64,000 nucleotides of DNA from Oceanobacillus sp. FSL K6-2867. Its GTDB lineage: Bacteria > Bacillota > Bacilli > Bacillales > Amphibacillaceae. The DNA lies in contig NZ_CP150144.1 of NCBI RefSeq assembly GCF_037963145.1, forward strand, positions 3,782,001 to 3,846,000, written 5' to 3'. The notes beneath the pieces are model-generated. The model had not been told where the DNA came from. It searched no databases and saw only the letters and a list, made by a program, of their open reading frames with translations. Position 1 is the first letter of the stretch, and every line of letters starts with the position of its first letter. Of this stretch, positions 50,825-60,689 are shown piece after piece. A program made the translations under genes and the position numbers.

Positions 50825-51541
50825 ATGAACATAATGGATGCAAACGAAATAATCAGCTTTATCTCAACAAGCAAGAAAAGTACGCCTGTAAAAGTTTATA
50901 TTAAGGGGAACTTAAACGATCTTGATATAGATAGCTCGATTCAAACATTTATAGAAAGCAATACCGGAGTTATCTTTGGAGAATGGAGCAGCATTCAGTT
51001 GTTCCTGGAAAAGAATAAATCCTCCATTTCAGATTATGTTATTGAAAATGATCGCAGGAATTCCGCAATTCCCTTGTTGGATCTTAAAGGGATTAATGCA
51101 CGGATTGAGCCCGGTGCAATTATTCGGGATCAAGTTAAAATTGGTGACGGTGTAGTCATTATGATGGGAGCTTCCATTAATATCGGGGCTGTTATTGGCG
51201 ACGGTACGATGATTGATATGAATGTTGTGCTTGGTGGACGAGCTACAATAGGAAAAAACTGTCATATAGGTGCTGGTACAGTGCTTGCAGGTGTAATTGA
51301 GCCACCTTCAGCTAAACCGGTTATCATTGAAGACGATGTAGTAATCGGAGCTAATGCTGTTGTTTTAGAAGGTATAACCGTTGGAAAAGGAGCTGTTGTT
51401 GCGGCGGGAGCTATTGTAACAAAAGATGTCGCACCACATACACTTGTTGGTGGTACGCCAGCTAAAGTGTTAAAAGAGATTGATGAGCAGACGAAGTCAA
51501 AAACGGAAATTAAACAGGAGCTTCGTCAACTAAATAATTAA
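50825..51541 (+). CDS. dapH: Tetrahydrodipicolinate N-acetyltransferase
   Basis: Acetylates tetrahydrodipicolinate in the lysine/diaminopimelate pathway. An N-terminal DapH domain is followed by a left-handed parallel beta helix of hexapeptide repeats (from about residue 90; [22 protein letters not shown]...[10 protein letters not shown]), a typical trimeric acyltransferase. The length of 238 residues matches YkuQ/DapH. Start ATG 50825 after AGGAGGAGAGAAC. First gene of dapH-dapL-ykuS. Confidence 0.95.
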   Translation: MNIMDANEIISFISTSKKSTPVKVYIKGNLNDLDIDSSIQTFIESNTGVIFGEWSSIQLFLEKNKSSISDYVIENDRRNSAIPLLDLKGINARIEPGAIIRDQVKIGDGVVIMMGASINIGAVIGDGTMIDMNVVLGGRATIGKNCHIGAGTVLAGVIEPPSAKPVIIEDDVVIGANAVVLEGITVGKGAVVAAGAIVTKDVAPHTLVGGTPAKVLKEIDEQTKSKTEIKQELRQLNN

Positions 51542-51554
51542 GAAGGCGATCGTG

Positions 51555-52676
51555 ATGGAGTTAAAGAAATTACAAGAGGTCAGAAGAAAACTGCATCAAA
51601 TTCCAGAATTAGGTTTTGAAGAATTTAAAACACAGCAATTTATTTTAAATACAATTGAAGCAATTCGAAATGATCGAGTATCAGTTAAAAAGTGGAAAAC
51701 AGGGATACTCGTTAAAGTAGCCGGTAGTGCACCTAAGAAAATGATTGGTTTCCGCTGTGATATGGATGGGTTGCCAATTACGGAGTCCACAGAACTAGCA
51801 TTTCAATCAGCTCACGCAGGAAAAATGCATGCTTGCGGACATGATTTTCACATGACTATTGCTCTTGGAGCAATGAAGCATATTATTGATCAAAAAATAA
51901 GCGACGACGTGGTGTTTATTTTTCAACCGGCAGAAGAGGGGCCTGGAGGAGCGTTACCGATGCTGCAATCTGTAGAGTTTCAACAGTGGAAGCCCGATGT
52001 TATCTTTGCATTACACATTGCACCAGAGCTTCCAGTGGGTACGGTGTCGAGTAAAGCAGGGTTGCTCTTTGCAAATACAAGTGAGTTATTTATTGACTTT
52101 AAAGGGCTCGGCGGACATGCTGCTTATCCGCACCTGGCAAAAGACATGGCCGTAGCGGCCAGCAATTTTGTTATTCAAATGCAGCAGGTTATTTCAAGAA
52201 GATTAAATCCATTAGAACCTGCTGTAATAACAGTTGGAAAAATGGAAAGCGGATTTGTTCAAAATGCAGTGGCAGAAACAGCAAGGCTTGAAGGGACAAT
52301 TCGAACATTAAGCCCGAATACGCTTCTTAGCATTAAAGAAAAACTTGAGAAGCTGAAGCAGGGATTTGAAATTGGCCATGAATGTGAAATAATGATTGAT
52401 TACGGCTCGAACTATTTTCAAGTCTACAATTACAAGCAGTATGTTGATTTATTTGAAGAAACGATGCACCAGGCAGGTATTGCGTATCATGAGGCTATTG
52501 AAGCTATGACTGGTGAGGATTTTGGGGATATGTTAAAAGAAATACCAGGTTTTATGTTCTGGCTTGGAGTTAATTCTCCATACGGACTGCATCATGCGAA
52601 GCTTAACCCAGATGAATCAGCATTGGAAGTTGGTGTGAAAGCAGTCGTACATACGATTCAAAAACTCTCCAATTAA
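51555..52676 (+). CDS. dapL: N-acetyldiaminopimelate deacetylase
   Basis: An M20-family metallopeptidase that removes the acetyl group from N-acetyl-LL-diaminopimelate. Signatures are FRCDMDGLPI, MHACGHDFHM and FQPAEEGPGGA (His, Asp and Glu metal ligands), and the catalytic MTGEDFGDML near the end. Two domains with a dimerisation domain between. ATG 51555 after AAGAAGG is likelier than the adjacent GTG at 51552. The gap to dapH is 13 bases, so it is the same operon; PatA, the enzyme between the two, is at 42 kb. Confidence 0.94.
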   Translation: MELKKLQEVRRKLHQIPELGFEEFKTQQFILNTIEAIRNDRVSVKKWKTGILVKVAGSAPKKMIGFRCDMDGLPITESTELAFQSAHAGKMHACGHDFHMTIALGAMKHIIDQKISDDVVFIFQPAEEGPGGALPMLQSVEFQQWKPDVIFALHIAPELPVGTVSSKAGLLFANTSELFIDFKGLGGHAAYPHLAKDMAVAASNFVIQMQQVISRRLNPLEPAVITVGKMESGFVQNAVAETARLEGTIRTLSPNTLLSIKEKLEKLKQGFEIGHECEIMIDYGSNYFQVYNYKQYVDLFEETMHQAGIAYHEAIEAMTGEDFGDMLKEIPGFMFWLGVNSPYGLHHAKLNPDESALEVGVKAVVHTIQKLSN

Positions 52677-52742
52677 TCTGCATATTGTTTCCAGTATGGC
52701 AGATACTACAAGTGAAAATGGATGCTTTAGGAGGGATTGTTT

Positions 52743-52985
52743 ATGGCAAGAATTGCTGTAGAAGAGAACTTAACTGATATTAAAACGGCATTGATGGAAA
52801 TGGGACATGAAATTATTGACCTGCGCACAGAAAAAGATGCAGCCCATTGTGATTGCTGTGTTATTTCTGGGCAGGATAAAGATGTCATGGGTATGCAAAC
52901 GACAAGCATAGCTGGTCCGGTCATCAATGCGCAAGGTCAGACTGCTGAAGATGTTTGTCAAACAGTCAATGAGAAGCTAAGCTAG
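52743..52985 (+). CDS. ykuS: YkuS-like UPF0180 protein
   Basis: An 80-residue protein of the UPF0180/YkuS family with MARIAVEENLTDIKTALMEM at the start, AAHCDCCVISGQDKDVMGM in the middle (CxCC near the ligand region) and TSIAGPVINAQG. Function unknown. Start ATG 52743 follows TAGGAGGGATTGTTT. It keeps the B. subtilis place after dapL and, with ykuV, frames a redox-like pair of Cys-rich proteins. Confidence 0.9.
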   Translation: MARIAVEENLTDIKTALMEMGHEIIDLRTEKDAAHCDCCVISGQDKDVMGMQTTSIAGPVINAQGQTAEDVCQTVNEKLS

Positions 52986-53002
52986 AAATAAACATAGCAA
53001 TG

Positions 53003-53052
53003 AAAAGCGACAATTAATTTACCAAATGGCGGTAATTTTAATTGTCGCTTTT
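53003..53052 (+). terminator. Intrinsic terminator after ykuS
   Basis: AAAAGCGACAATTAA pairs with TTAATTGTCGCTTTT, with an inner TTACC/GGTAA helix, then more T. Ends the dap operon. Confidence 0.9.
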
Positions 53053-53189
53053 ATTTCTTGGCTAGATTACTTATTTTTTACATAAATCAAAGGCACAGTC
53101 AAATTCGTTTAATCATATATAAATTAGGAAGTGTTAGAAATGTTTTTTAAACAAATTTCAATGGTTCCAATTGGGAGGAGGTTAAACGA

Positions 53190-53639
53190 TTGAAATTAAG
53201 AGATCATATGCCCGACTTAGACGAGAATGGAATATGGATAAATAGTAGTGGGGTAAGAAGGGAAGACTTAATTGGCGAAACTCCAACATTGATTTATTTT
53301 TGGTCAATAAGTTGTCATATTTGCAAAAAATCCCAGCCGTTTATTAATCAACTTCGTGATGAACTGCGGGAGGATCTGCAAGTAATCAGCGTTCATACAT
53401 CACTCTCTGAAGCTGATAATGATCTTTCTGCAATAAGAAAGATGGCATTGGAGAAAAAAATTACAGAGCCTCTCTATGTTGATTTAGATGAAACACTATC
53501 GAATATATTTAACTTTCGTTACGTTCCAGCTTACTATGTTTTCGATAAACAAGGGATATTACGGCATTCACAATCTGGTACAGGAAAAGTGGATCTTTTA
53601 CGTAGAAGATTAGATAGGATATTAAAAGAAAATAGTTGA
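53190..53639 (+). CDS. ykuV: YkuV-like thioredoxin-fold thiol-disulfide oxidoreductase
   Basis: A 149-residue cytoplasmic thioredoxin-like protein with active site WSISCHIC (C42, C45), a TlpA/ResA-type fold and cis-Pro in YVPAYYVFD. LKLRDHMPDL and LIGETPTLIYFW match B. subtilis YkuV, which reduces disulfides. The start is TTG 53190 after GGGAGGAGGTTAAACGA. No signal peptide, unlike ResA. Gene order with dapH, dapL and ykuS is conserved; ykuT and ykuU are missing. Confidence 0.9.
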   Translation: MKLRDHMPDLDENGIWINSSGVRREDLIGETPTLIYFWSISCHICKKSQPFINQLRDELREDLQVISVHTSLSEADNDLSAIRKMALEKKITEPLYVDLDETLSNIFNFRYVPAYYVFDKQGILRHSQSGTGKVDLLRRRLDRILKENS

Positions 53640-53647
53640 ATAGGAGA

Positions 53648-53685
53648 GAAGCACGCTTTGATAATCGCTCAGGGTGTGCTTTTTC
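53648..53685 (+). terminator. Probable terminator after ykuV
   Basis: AAGCAC..GTGCTT pair across about 23 bases followed by TTTTC. Weak-to-moderate. Confidence 0.55.
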
Positions 53686-53805
53686 TTTGGAATAGAATGG
53701 GTAATAAAAATTTTAAAAATATTCAACAAAAGGTATGGCAATTTATTTCGGAATCCGTTATATTAGTAAATACGGTAAAACAACTTAGAGAGGAGTGGAA
53801 ATATT

Positions 53806-55554
53806 ATGCAGACATTCAAAAAGTTAAAGCGCTTTTATTGGCCATACAAGAGATACTTTATTTTGTCTTTATTTTTCTTGATTTTTGTAACAGCTATTAC
53901 CGTCGTTTATCCAATTATTTTACAAATAACTATTGATGAAGTAGTTGTACAGACGAGATACGAATTAATCCCATTGATTGGTATTTCTTTTCTTGGCTTG
54001 ATGCTAGTAAAAGGTATTTCTACTTTTTTCTTTCAATACTTAGGAGATCTTTTTGGTATGACCTCTGTCTATAAGCTGAGAGAAGCGTTATATGACAAGC
54101 TCCAGCGTTTAGCATTTAAATATTATGATAATGCTAAAACCGGTGACATTATGTCAAGGTTAACAGCCGATGTAGAAGGGTTTCGCTTCTTTCTTTCTGT
54201 TGGATTTGCAGAGCTTATTCGTGTCGTCCTGCTGATTTTTATTAGTTTAAGCATTATGTTTTACTATTCTGTTCCACTCGCCCTCGTGACGATGGCTGCT
54301 ATTCCTTTTCTTGCTATTGTTGTATTTAAGTTTGACAGGCGTGTACATCCAGCATTTCGGGAAATTCGTAAATCATTTGGCAGGTTAAATACCCGGGTTC
54401 AGGAAAATATTAGTGGAATGAATACAGTTAAATCCTTATCACGTGAAGATTTTGAGATTGGAAGATTTTCAGAGAACAATGATAATTACCGGCAAAATTA
54501 TTTGAAAACTTCTTTGCTTTGGGCAAAGTATTTTCCCTTTATGGAGTTCATCGGTAATGTTTGTGTTGTAGCATTACTTGCATATGGCGGGTATTTAGTG
54601 ATTGAGGGTAATTTAAGATTGGGAGAGCTTGTTGCATTTTTTAGTTTAGTGTGGTACATTCTTGGACCTTTAATGAATCTGGGCTTTATTGTGAACCAGT
54701 TTTCACAAGCAAAGGCATCCGGGGAAAGGCTTATCGAGATTCTAGACGCAGATGAAGACATTGTTGAAAAAGAAAATGCTGTCAGTCAGCCAATCAAAGG
54801 TCATGTTACATTTCATGATGTTACATTAAATTACATGGAAGGCGATGATGCTGCCTTATCTCATATCAGCTTTGATGCGCCACCAGGAAAAGTAATTGGA
54901 TTAATTGGTGCTACAGGTTCTGGTAAAACCAGTATTACCCAGCTGATCACTCGATTTTATGAGCCGCAGCATGGCAGAGTGCTGATTGATGGAAGACCAG
55001 TAGCAGGTTATAAATTAAAAACACTCCGGAAGCATATTGGTTTTGTATTGCAGGAGCCGTTTTTATTTTCTACATCCATTCGAGAAAATATTGCTTATGG
55101 AAATCCTGATGTAAAAGAGGAGCAAATAATTGATGCTGCAAAGCGTGCGCAAGCGCATGAATTTATTATGGAAATGCCAAATGGGTATGAAACAATGCTT
55201 GGTGAACGAGGTATGGGTTTATCTGGAGGACAAAAGCAGCGGATTGCCATTGCACGTGCGATTTGTATCAATCCAAGTATTCTTATTTTAGATGACGCCA
55301 CATCAGCAGTGGACATGGAAACGGAATTTAAAATTCAGAAAGCATTGCGAGAAGTGATGAAAGGGCGAACAACATTTATAATTGCTCACCGAATTTCTTC
55401 CCTGAAATATGCAGATGAAATTTTAGTTTTGGAAGATGGCAAAATAGTAGAACGCGGTACACATGAAGTGCTAGTAAAGAACAATGGACCATATGAACGT
55501 GTTTACAATATCCAATATCAAGACAGGGAAGGGGTTATGGATATCGTTCATTAA
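53806..55554 (+). CDS. Heterodimeric ABC exporter, subunit 1
   Basis: A 582-residue half-transporter: six membrane helices (residues about 20-320) then a nucleotide-binding domain with Walker A GATGSGKT, Q-loop QEPFLFS, signature LSGGQKQR, Walker B ILILDDATSAVD and H-loop IIAHRISS. The Walker B glutamate is replaced by Asp (DDATS), so its own ATP site is of the degenerate kind, as in heterodimeric exporters of the BmrCD/TM287-288 type. The start follows GAGAGGAGTGG. The partner begins 15 bases downstream. Substrate probably hydrophobic drugs or lipids. Confidence 0.93.
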   Translation: MQTFKKLKRFYWPYKRYFILSLFFLIFVTAITVVYPIILQITIDEVVVQTRYELIPLIGISFLGLMLVKGISTFFFQYLGDLFGMTSVYKLREALYDKLQRLAFKYYDNAKTGDIMSRLTADVEGFRFFLSVGFAELIRVVLLIFISLSIMFYYSVPLALVTMAAIPFLAIVVFKFDRRVHPAFREIRKSFGRLNTRVQENISGMNTVKSLSREDFEIGRFSENNDNYRQNYLKTSLLWAKYFPFMEFIGNVCVVALLAYGGYLVIEGNLRLGELVAFFSLVWYILGPLMNLGFIVNQFSQAKASGERLIEILDADEDIVEKENAVSQPIKGHVTFHDVTLNYMEGDDAALSHISFDAPPGKVIGLIGATGSGKTSITQLITRFYEPQHGRVLIDGRPVAGYKLKTLRKHIGFVLQEPFLFSTSIRENIAYGNPDVKEEQIIDAAKRAQAHEFIMEMPNGYETMLGERGMGLSGGQKQRIAIARAICINPSILILDDATSAVDMETEFKIQKALREVMKGRTTFIIAHRISSLKYADEILVLEDGKIVERGTHEVLVKNNGPYERVYNIQYQDREGVMDIVH

Positions 55555-55569
55555 CAAGGGGGTACATGT

Positions 55570-57394
55570 ATGACAAATACGCAAACAAACAGAGAAAGTC
55601 GACATTTAAAACGATTTTACTATACAGTTGATCAGACGATCGAAAAGCAATTTAATTGGCAGCAGATGGGCAGATTGCTGAAATTTGTCAAACCATATTC
55701 AAAAACCTATCTTCCAGCGGCAATCATTGCAATGCTCATTTCTACGATAATCAGGCTTGCAGTTCCTATACTGATTGGGAAAGTAGCTATTGATATCGCA
55801 CTTGGGGAAAAAAATATACCTTTACTGATCCAGCTTGTTATTGGTATAGCTGTTATGTACATGATCAGTTATTTAGCGAATACATTGCGAATAAAATGGG
55901 TGAACATCCTTGGTCAAAATGTGATCTATGACCTAAGACATACGTTATTTTCTCATGTTCAGCGATTATCACATCGATTTTTTGATAGCCGATCGGCTGG
56001 TTCCATATTAGTGCGAATATTGAATGATATTAACTCCTTACAAGAATTATTTACTAATGGAATCATTAATTTATTGATGGATGCTGTCATGCTGGTTGGA
56101 ATCATTATAATTTTATTTGTATTAAGTCCGCCACTTGCTCTTGCTGTAATTATTGTTATTCCATTAATGTTCTTTATCTCAACGAGACTGCGCAGAAAGA
56201 TTCGTCGTTCATGGCAAGATGTGCGCAAGCATCAATCCCGCATGAATTCTCATTTAAATGAAGGACTTCAGGGAATGCGAATTACACAATCCTTCTCCCA
56301 GGAAGAAGAAAACGCAGAGTTTTTTGGTGGAGTAAATAAAGGCTATTTTAACAGTTTTAAAGATGCAGCAAAAAAAAGTGCAATGTTCCGTCCGTTGGTA
56401 GAAATTTGCGATGCAATCGGAACGATTATTTTAATCGCATTTGGCTCATATTTAATTTTGAATGGAACTATTGAGATTGGTACATTTGTTTCTTTCGCGT
56501 TTTTTCTTGGGATGTTCTGGGAGCCTATATCAAGACTAGGACAAATGTATAATCAATTACTAATGGCGATGGCATCATCTGAGCGCATTTTTGAATTTTT
56601 AGATGAACAGCCGAACGTAGAAGAGAAACCAGATGCACATGTGCTAAAAGATATGAAAGGTCATATTGTATTTGATCGAGTTGGTTTTTCCTACAACGAG
56701 GAACGAATAGCTCTGCATGAAATTTCACTTGAGATGAAGGCAGGTCAAACAGTTGCGCTGGTCGGTCATACAGGAAGTGGCAAATCAACGATAGCAAACT
56801 TAATTAGCCGGTTTTATGACCCTACAAAAGGTGCTGTCAAAGTTGATGGTCTAGATTTGAGAGAAGTAAACCTTGACAGCCTAAGGAAAAGAATTAGTGT
56901 GGTCTTACAGGATACATTTATTTTTTCTGGAACCATTATGGAAAATATACGTTTTGGGCGACCGGAAGCAACGGATAAAGATGTTATCGAAGCAGCTAAA
57001 GTTGTTGGTGCTGATGAGTTTATACAACGTCTCGCTGATGGTTATCATACGGAGGTTGAGGAACGAGGAAACATACTTTCTGCAGGGGAAAGGCAGCTGC
57101 TTTCCTTTGCAAGAGCCTTACTTGCTGATCCAACCATTATTATTCTAGATGAAGCAACTGCTAGTATTGATACTGAATCTGAAGTAAAAACAACAAGCAT
57201 TACGAAAGCTTCTAAAAGAAAGAACATCCATCATTATTGCGCACCGCTTATCAACAATACGAGAGGCTGACAATATTTTCGTGCTGGAGCAAGGACGAAT
57301 TCTGGAAAAGGGGAGTCACCAGGAATTAATGAATAAGCATGGGAAGTATTATGAGCTTGTTAAATCACAATTCACGATGCTGGATGCAATTTAA
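55570..57394 (+). pseudogene. Heterodimeric ABC exporter, subunit 2, frameshifted near the 3' end
   Basis: The partner half-transporter, six helices then NBD with Walker A GHTGSGKS, QDTFIFS, signature LSAGERQL, Walker B IIILDEATASID with the canonical catalytic Glu. The frame opens at 55570 after GGGGGTACATGT, but after SEVK it runs into TTSITKASKRKN and stops at 57270. Reading one base further on restores the family sequence: QQALRKLL, then IIIAHRLSTIREADNIFVLE and a stop at 57394. An extra A in the run AAAAA (57186-57190) explains it. The truncated form lacks the H-loop histidine and the last 60 residues. A sequencing error is possible. Confidence 0.85.
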
Positions 57395-57399
57395 CTTTT

Positions 57400-57434
57400 T
57401 AGGAGCAACTTTCAAGCTGAAAGTTGCTCCTAAA
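57400..57434 (+). terminator. Intrinsic terminator after the ABC exporter
   Basis: TTAGGAGCAACTTTC pairs with GAAAGTTGCTCCTAA around AAGCT. Confidence 0.9.
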
Positions 57435-57484
57435 CTTTTGCAGGCGTATATTAGATACAGAACACTGTATTTGGAGGGTTAGAA

Positions 57485-58150
57485 ATGGTGAAAGACTATG
57501 CTGTTATTGGACTTGGGAGATTTGGCGGGAGTATTTGCCGGGAACTTTGTAAAGAGGGAAAGCAAGTTCTGGCAATTGATAGTGATGAAAACCGAGTCAA
57601 TGAATATAAAAAAATTGCTTATCATTCAGTTATTGCTGATACAACAGATGAAGATACGCTGAAGGATATTGGAATTCAAAACTTTGAGCATGTAATTGTA
57701 GCAATTGGAGAGAACATACAAGCAAGTATTTTGACCGCTGTTATTCTTGTAGACCTCGGAATCAAGAAAATAACCGTGAAAGCCAAAAATGATTATCATG
57801 AAAAGATTTTAGATAAAATTGGTGTCCATCATGTTGTGCATCCGGAGCGTGACATGGGACGAAAAATAGCGCATAGTCTTATCTCGCACAATATACTGGA
57901 TTATCTTGAATTATCAGATGAACATAGTATTGTAGAGGTAAAAGCTGGGGAAAAAATGATCGGCAAGTCCTTAATTGAATTAGACATTCGAGCAAAATAT
58001 GGATGCAATATTGTAGCGATTAAGCGAGGGAAGTCAATTAATGTTTCCCCGAGTGCTGAAGATGCCTTGTCGAATGATGATATCCTGATCGTGATCGGTT
58101 CTGACGAGGATATTTCGAGGTTTGAAAGGCATTTAGTTATTGACGATTAA
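57485..58150 (+). CDS. ktrC: Ktr potassium uptake regulatory subunit KtrC (RCK domain)
   Basis: The cytoplasmic gating ring subunit of a Ktr potassium channel. RCK_N domain with AVIGLGRFGGSICREL (Rossmann glycines) and the acidic DSDENRVNEYK (nucleotide ribose contact), then RCK_C domain (about 140-221), where c-di-AMP binds in this family. The length of 221 residues and position next to rnjA match B. subtilis KtrC. Its membrane partner is probably the KtrD-like gene at 36.6 kb. Confidence 0.93.
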   Translation: MVKDYAVIGLGRFGGSICRELCKEGKQVLAIDSDENRVNEYKKIAYHSVIADTTDEDTLKDIGIQNFEHVIVAIGENIQASILTAVILVDLGIKKITVKAKNDYHEKILDKIGVHHVVHPERDMGRKIAHSLISHNILDYLELSDEHSIVEVKAGEKMIGKSLIELDIRAKYGCNIVAIKRGKSINVSPSAEDALSNDDILIVIGSDEDISRFERHLVIDD

Positions 58151-58152
58151 AC

Positions 58153-58188
58153 AAAAGACATGGAAGAATCATTCTTCCATGTCTTTTG
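58153..58188. terminator. Bidirectional intrinsic terminator
   Basis: AAAAGACATGGAAGAAT pairs with ATTCTTCCATGTCTTTT around C, with T-run. Serves ktrC and the convergent rnjA. Confidence 0.93.
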
Positions 58189-58194
58189 TTCTTT

Positions 58195-59862
58195 TTAAAC
58201 TTCCATAATAATAGGTAAAATCATTGGGCGACGTTTTGTCTTTTCATATAGGAAAGGAGCAATTGTATCTGTAATCTCATTTTTAATTTCAGACCACTGT
58301 GTTGTTCTTCTTTCCATTACTTTATTTAAATGAGATGAGACAAGCTTTTGCGCTTCGTTAATCAAGTCTTCGGATTCTCTCATATATACAAAGCCTCTAG
58401 AAATAATATCTGGACCTGCGGCAATTTTGAATTCTTTCATATTGATGCTTACAACTACAATTACGAGCCCCTCTTCAGAAAGAATTCTGCGGTCACGCAA
58501 TACGATATTACCAATATCACCGATACCACTTCCATCAACATAGATGGAACCAGAAGGAATTTTGCCGGAAATGGAAGCTTGATCTTTACTTAGTGCAAGT
58601 ACATCCCCATTATCCATTGTAAATGAATGATCAGGCTTTACACCACAAGATTCAGCTAGTTTTATATGCTCTTTTAACATGCGATACTCACCGTGAATCG
58701 GCATGAAGAATTTTGGTTTAATCAATCGAAGCATTAGTTTTTGCTCTTCTTGACTACCGTGCCCAGATGTATGAATGTTGCTTAGTTTACCATGGATAAC
58801 ATCTGCACCTGCACGATATAGTTTGTTAATGGTTTTGCTGACACTGACGGTGTTTCCAGGGATTGGTGAGGAAGAAAATACAACTGTGTCACCAGGTATA
58901 ATTTGGATTTGTCTATGTGTGCCATTAGCGATTCGTGATAATGCTGCCATCGATTCGCCTTGAGAGCCTGTACAAAGAATAGTTACTTCATTTGCTGGTA
59001 ATCGGTTAATTTGATTTCCATCAATAAATGTCTCTTTAGGAGCTTGGATATAGCCTAGTTCCAAACCGATATTGATTGCGGACTCCATGCTGCGTCCAAA
59101 CACTGCAACTTTGCGGTTGTGCTGAACTGCTGCTTCTACTACTTGCTGCAAACGATAAATATTGGATGCGAATGTAGCAAAAATCAGTCTCCCATCAACA
59201 CGACTGAAGATATCGTGAATGCTTTGACCAACAACCCGTTCTGACATCGTAAATCCCGGGACCTCACTGTTTGTGCTGTCGGATAAAAGACAGAGTACGC
59301 CTTCCTTGCCGATTTCAGCCATTTTTGTAAGGTTTGCTGGTTCACCAACGGGAGTAAAGTCGAATTTAAAATCACCAGTATGAACGATGTTTCCTGGTGG
59401 TGTTTTTACGACAATCCCATATGAATCAGGAATACTGTGTGTTGTACGGAAAAAGCTGACGGAAGTTTTACGGAATTTAATAACATCATCTTCTTGTATT
59501 GTAATTAACTTAGCACTTCTTAATAAGCCGTGCTCATCCAATTTATTACGAATTAATCCGATTGCAAGTGGTCCTGCATAAATAGGCACATTAACTTCAC
59601 GCAAGAGAAAAGGGATACCGCCAATATGGTCTTCGTGACCATGGGTTACGAATAAACCTTTTATCTTATCCTGATTTTGTACGAGGTAGGTGTAATCAGG
59701 TATAACATAGTCGATTCCTAATAGTTCATCCTCTGGGAATTTAATCCCAGCATCGATAAGAATGATTTCATCCTGGAATTGGACTGCATACGTGTTTTTT
59801 CCGATTTCACCTAGTCCACCTAGAGCAAAAACGGCTGTTTGGTCATTTTTTACAAATTTCAT
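58195..59862 (-). CDS. rnjA: Ribonuclease J1
   Basis: A metallo-beta-lactamase/beta-CASP nuclease with 5'-3' exo- and endonuclease activity, central to mRNA turnover. The 555 residues show the zinc motif [20 protein letters not shown], and [12 protein letters not shown], with beta-CASP FGRSME and the C-terminal dimerisation domain. The 555-residue length equals B. subtilis RNase J1. The gene starts three bases after the rpoY stop, so they are one operon. Confidence 0.97.
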   Translation of the reverse strand: MKFVKNDQTAVFALGGLGEIGKNTYAVQFQDEIILIDAGIKFPEDELLGIDYVIPDYTYLVQNQDKIKGLFVTHGHEDHIGGIPFLLREVNVPIYAGPLAIGLIRNKLDEHGLLRSAKLITIQEDDVIKFRKTSVSFFRTTHSIPDSYGIVVKTPPGNIVHTGDFKFDFTPVGEPANLTKMAEIGKEGVLCLLSDSTNSEVPGFTMSERVVGQSIHDIFSRVDGRLIFATFASNIYRLQQVVEAAVQHNRKVAVFGRSMESAINIGLELGYIQAPKETFIDGNQINRLPANEVTILCTGSQGESMAALSRIANGTHRQIQIIPGDTVVFSSSPIPGNTVSVSKTINKLYRAGADVIHGKLSNIHTSGHGSQEEQKLMLRLIKPKFFMPIHGEYRMLKEHIKLAESCGVKPDHSFTMDNGDVLALSKDQASISGKIPSGSIYVDGSGIGDIGNIVLRDRRILSEEGLVIVVVSINMKEFKIAAGPDIISRGFVYMRESEDLINEAQKLVSSHLNKVMERRTTQWSEIKNEITDTIAPFLYEKTKRRPMILPIIMEV

Positions 59863-59865
59863 AAC

Positions 59866-60075
59866 TTACATGTTCTCCAACTGAAGTTTTCCAGTTTCTT
59901 TCTCGTAATTTTGATGTGCCTCATCTAATGCTTGGATATATTCGATGTTATATTTCCGATCACTTAACTTCTTTCTTACCTCTCTGATTGAATCCGCTTC
60001 AACATATGTGCTCATTGTTCGTTCGCGGACAGGAACTTCATTTTGATCCTCTTGATATAAAACTTTAAAAATCAT
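59866..60075 (-). CDS. rpoY: RNA polymerase epsilon subunit
   Basis: A 69-residue small subunit of Firmicute RNA polymerase (YkzG). Family features: [34 protein letters not shown] and [18 protein letters not shown]. Located directly before rnjA as in other bacilli. Start after AGGAGAGATGAA. Confidence 0.95.
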   Translation of the reverse strand: MIFKVLYQEDQNEVPVRERTMSTYVEADSIREVRKKLSDRKYNIEYIQALDEAHQNYEKETGKLQLENM

Positions 60076-60264
60076 TTCATCTCTCCTAACATTTTTCTAT
60101 ATATTTTTGTTCAACGAAGTGAGTTATGCCTGTAATAGGCGATAACCCATTTCAAATTGGATGTTATTACCTTTCCATAAAAACTTTCGCCTGGCATGTT
60201 TCCGTCGCAATACCAGTTTCCCGTTAAATAGTCGTTGGTGTGATTGGTTGCATCCTTGGTAGTC

Positions 60265-60351
60265 TTATTTAAAAGTCGTAGGTACACGTCCTTCTTTGCC
60301 TAAAAAGTCTCTCCACCGCTTCTTCAGTTTATCTTTTAGGCGCTTTAGCAT
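60265..60351 (-). CDS. Possible 28-aa basic amphipathic peptide in the rpoY leader
   Basis: Frame MLKRLKDKLKKRWRDFLGKE then GRVPTTFK: a cationic amphipathic helix (nine Lys/Arg in the first 16 residues) and a short tail. GAAAGGAG lies about 11 bases upstream, a longish but usable distance, and TATACT and TATAAG boxes lie further upstream. It is 190 bp before rpoY on the same strand and could be a leader peptide, a membrane-binding peptide, or chance. Nothing else is definite in 60076-60653. Confidence 0.45.
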   Translation of the reverse strand: MLKRLKDKLKKRWRDFLGKEGRVPTTFK

Positions 60352-60653
60352 GAGGACACACGTCTCCTTTCAGATATCTAGAAAAGCAATAAAACATTCT
60401 ACCGTCCAATCCTCTTATATACAGTATAGTACGAAATGAGGAAGATTTAAATAAAAATACATCATTTTTAAAAAAATAATCATAAAGTCCAGCAATTACT
60501 ATTTGTAATTTTATCTTTTACATGCAATGAAATCTTATACATTTTGATATGTTGTCTCATTAGAAATAAAGTAAAACTCCTGGGTGGAAAGTGCAGGAAG
60601 ATAAGTCTTATAAATTGGTAAGGCTGTAACGTAATGTTCACCTATCTGTATGA
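60352..60653. other. Intergenic interval, no gene seen
   Basis: AT-rich DNA between the peptide frame and the def terminator. Promoter-like TACTATACTGTATATAAG lies near 60415-60432 on the minus strand; there is no credible coding frame, repeat or RNA motif. Confidence 0.5.
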
Positions 60654-60685
60654 AAAAGGTGTCCGCGAAATAACGGACACCTTTA
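60654..60685 (-). terminator. Intrinsic terminator after def
   Basis: AAAGGTGTCCG pairs with CGGACACCTTT around a six-base loop; T-run on the minus-strand 3' side. Confidence 0.9.
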
Positions 60686-60689
60686 GTAA

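Noticed and set aside
53658..53936. 92-codon frame overlapping the start of ABC subunit 1
   Set aside because: Its second half is an alternate frame of the exporter gene, and its start lies inside the preceding terminator.
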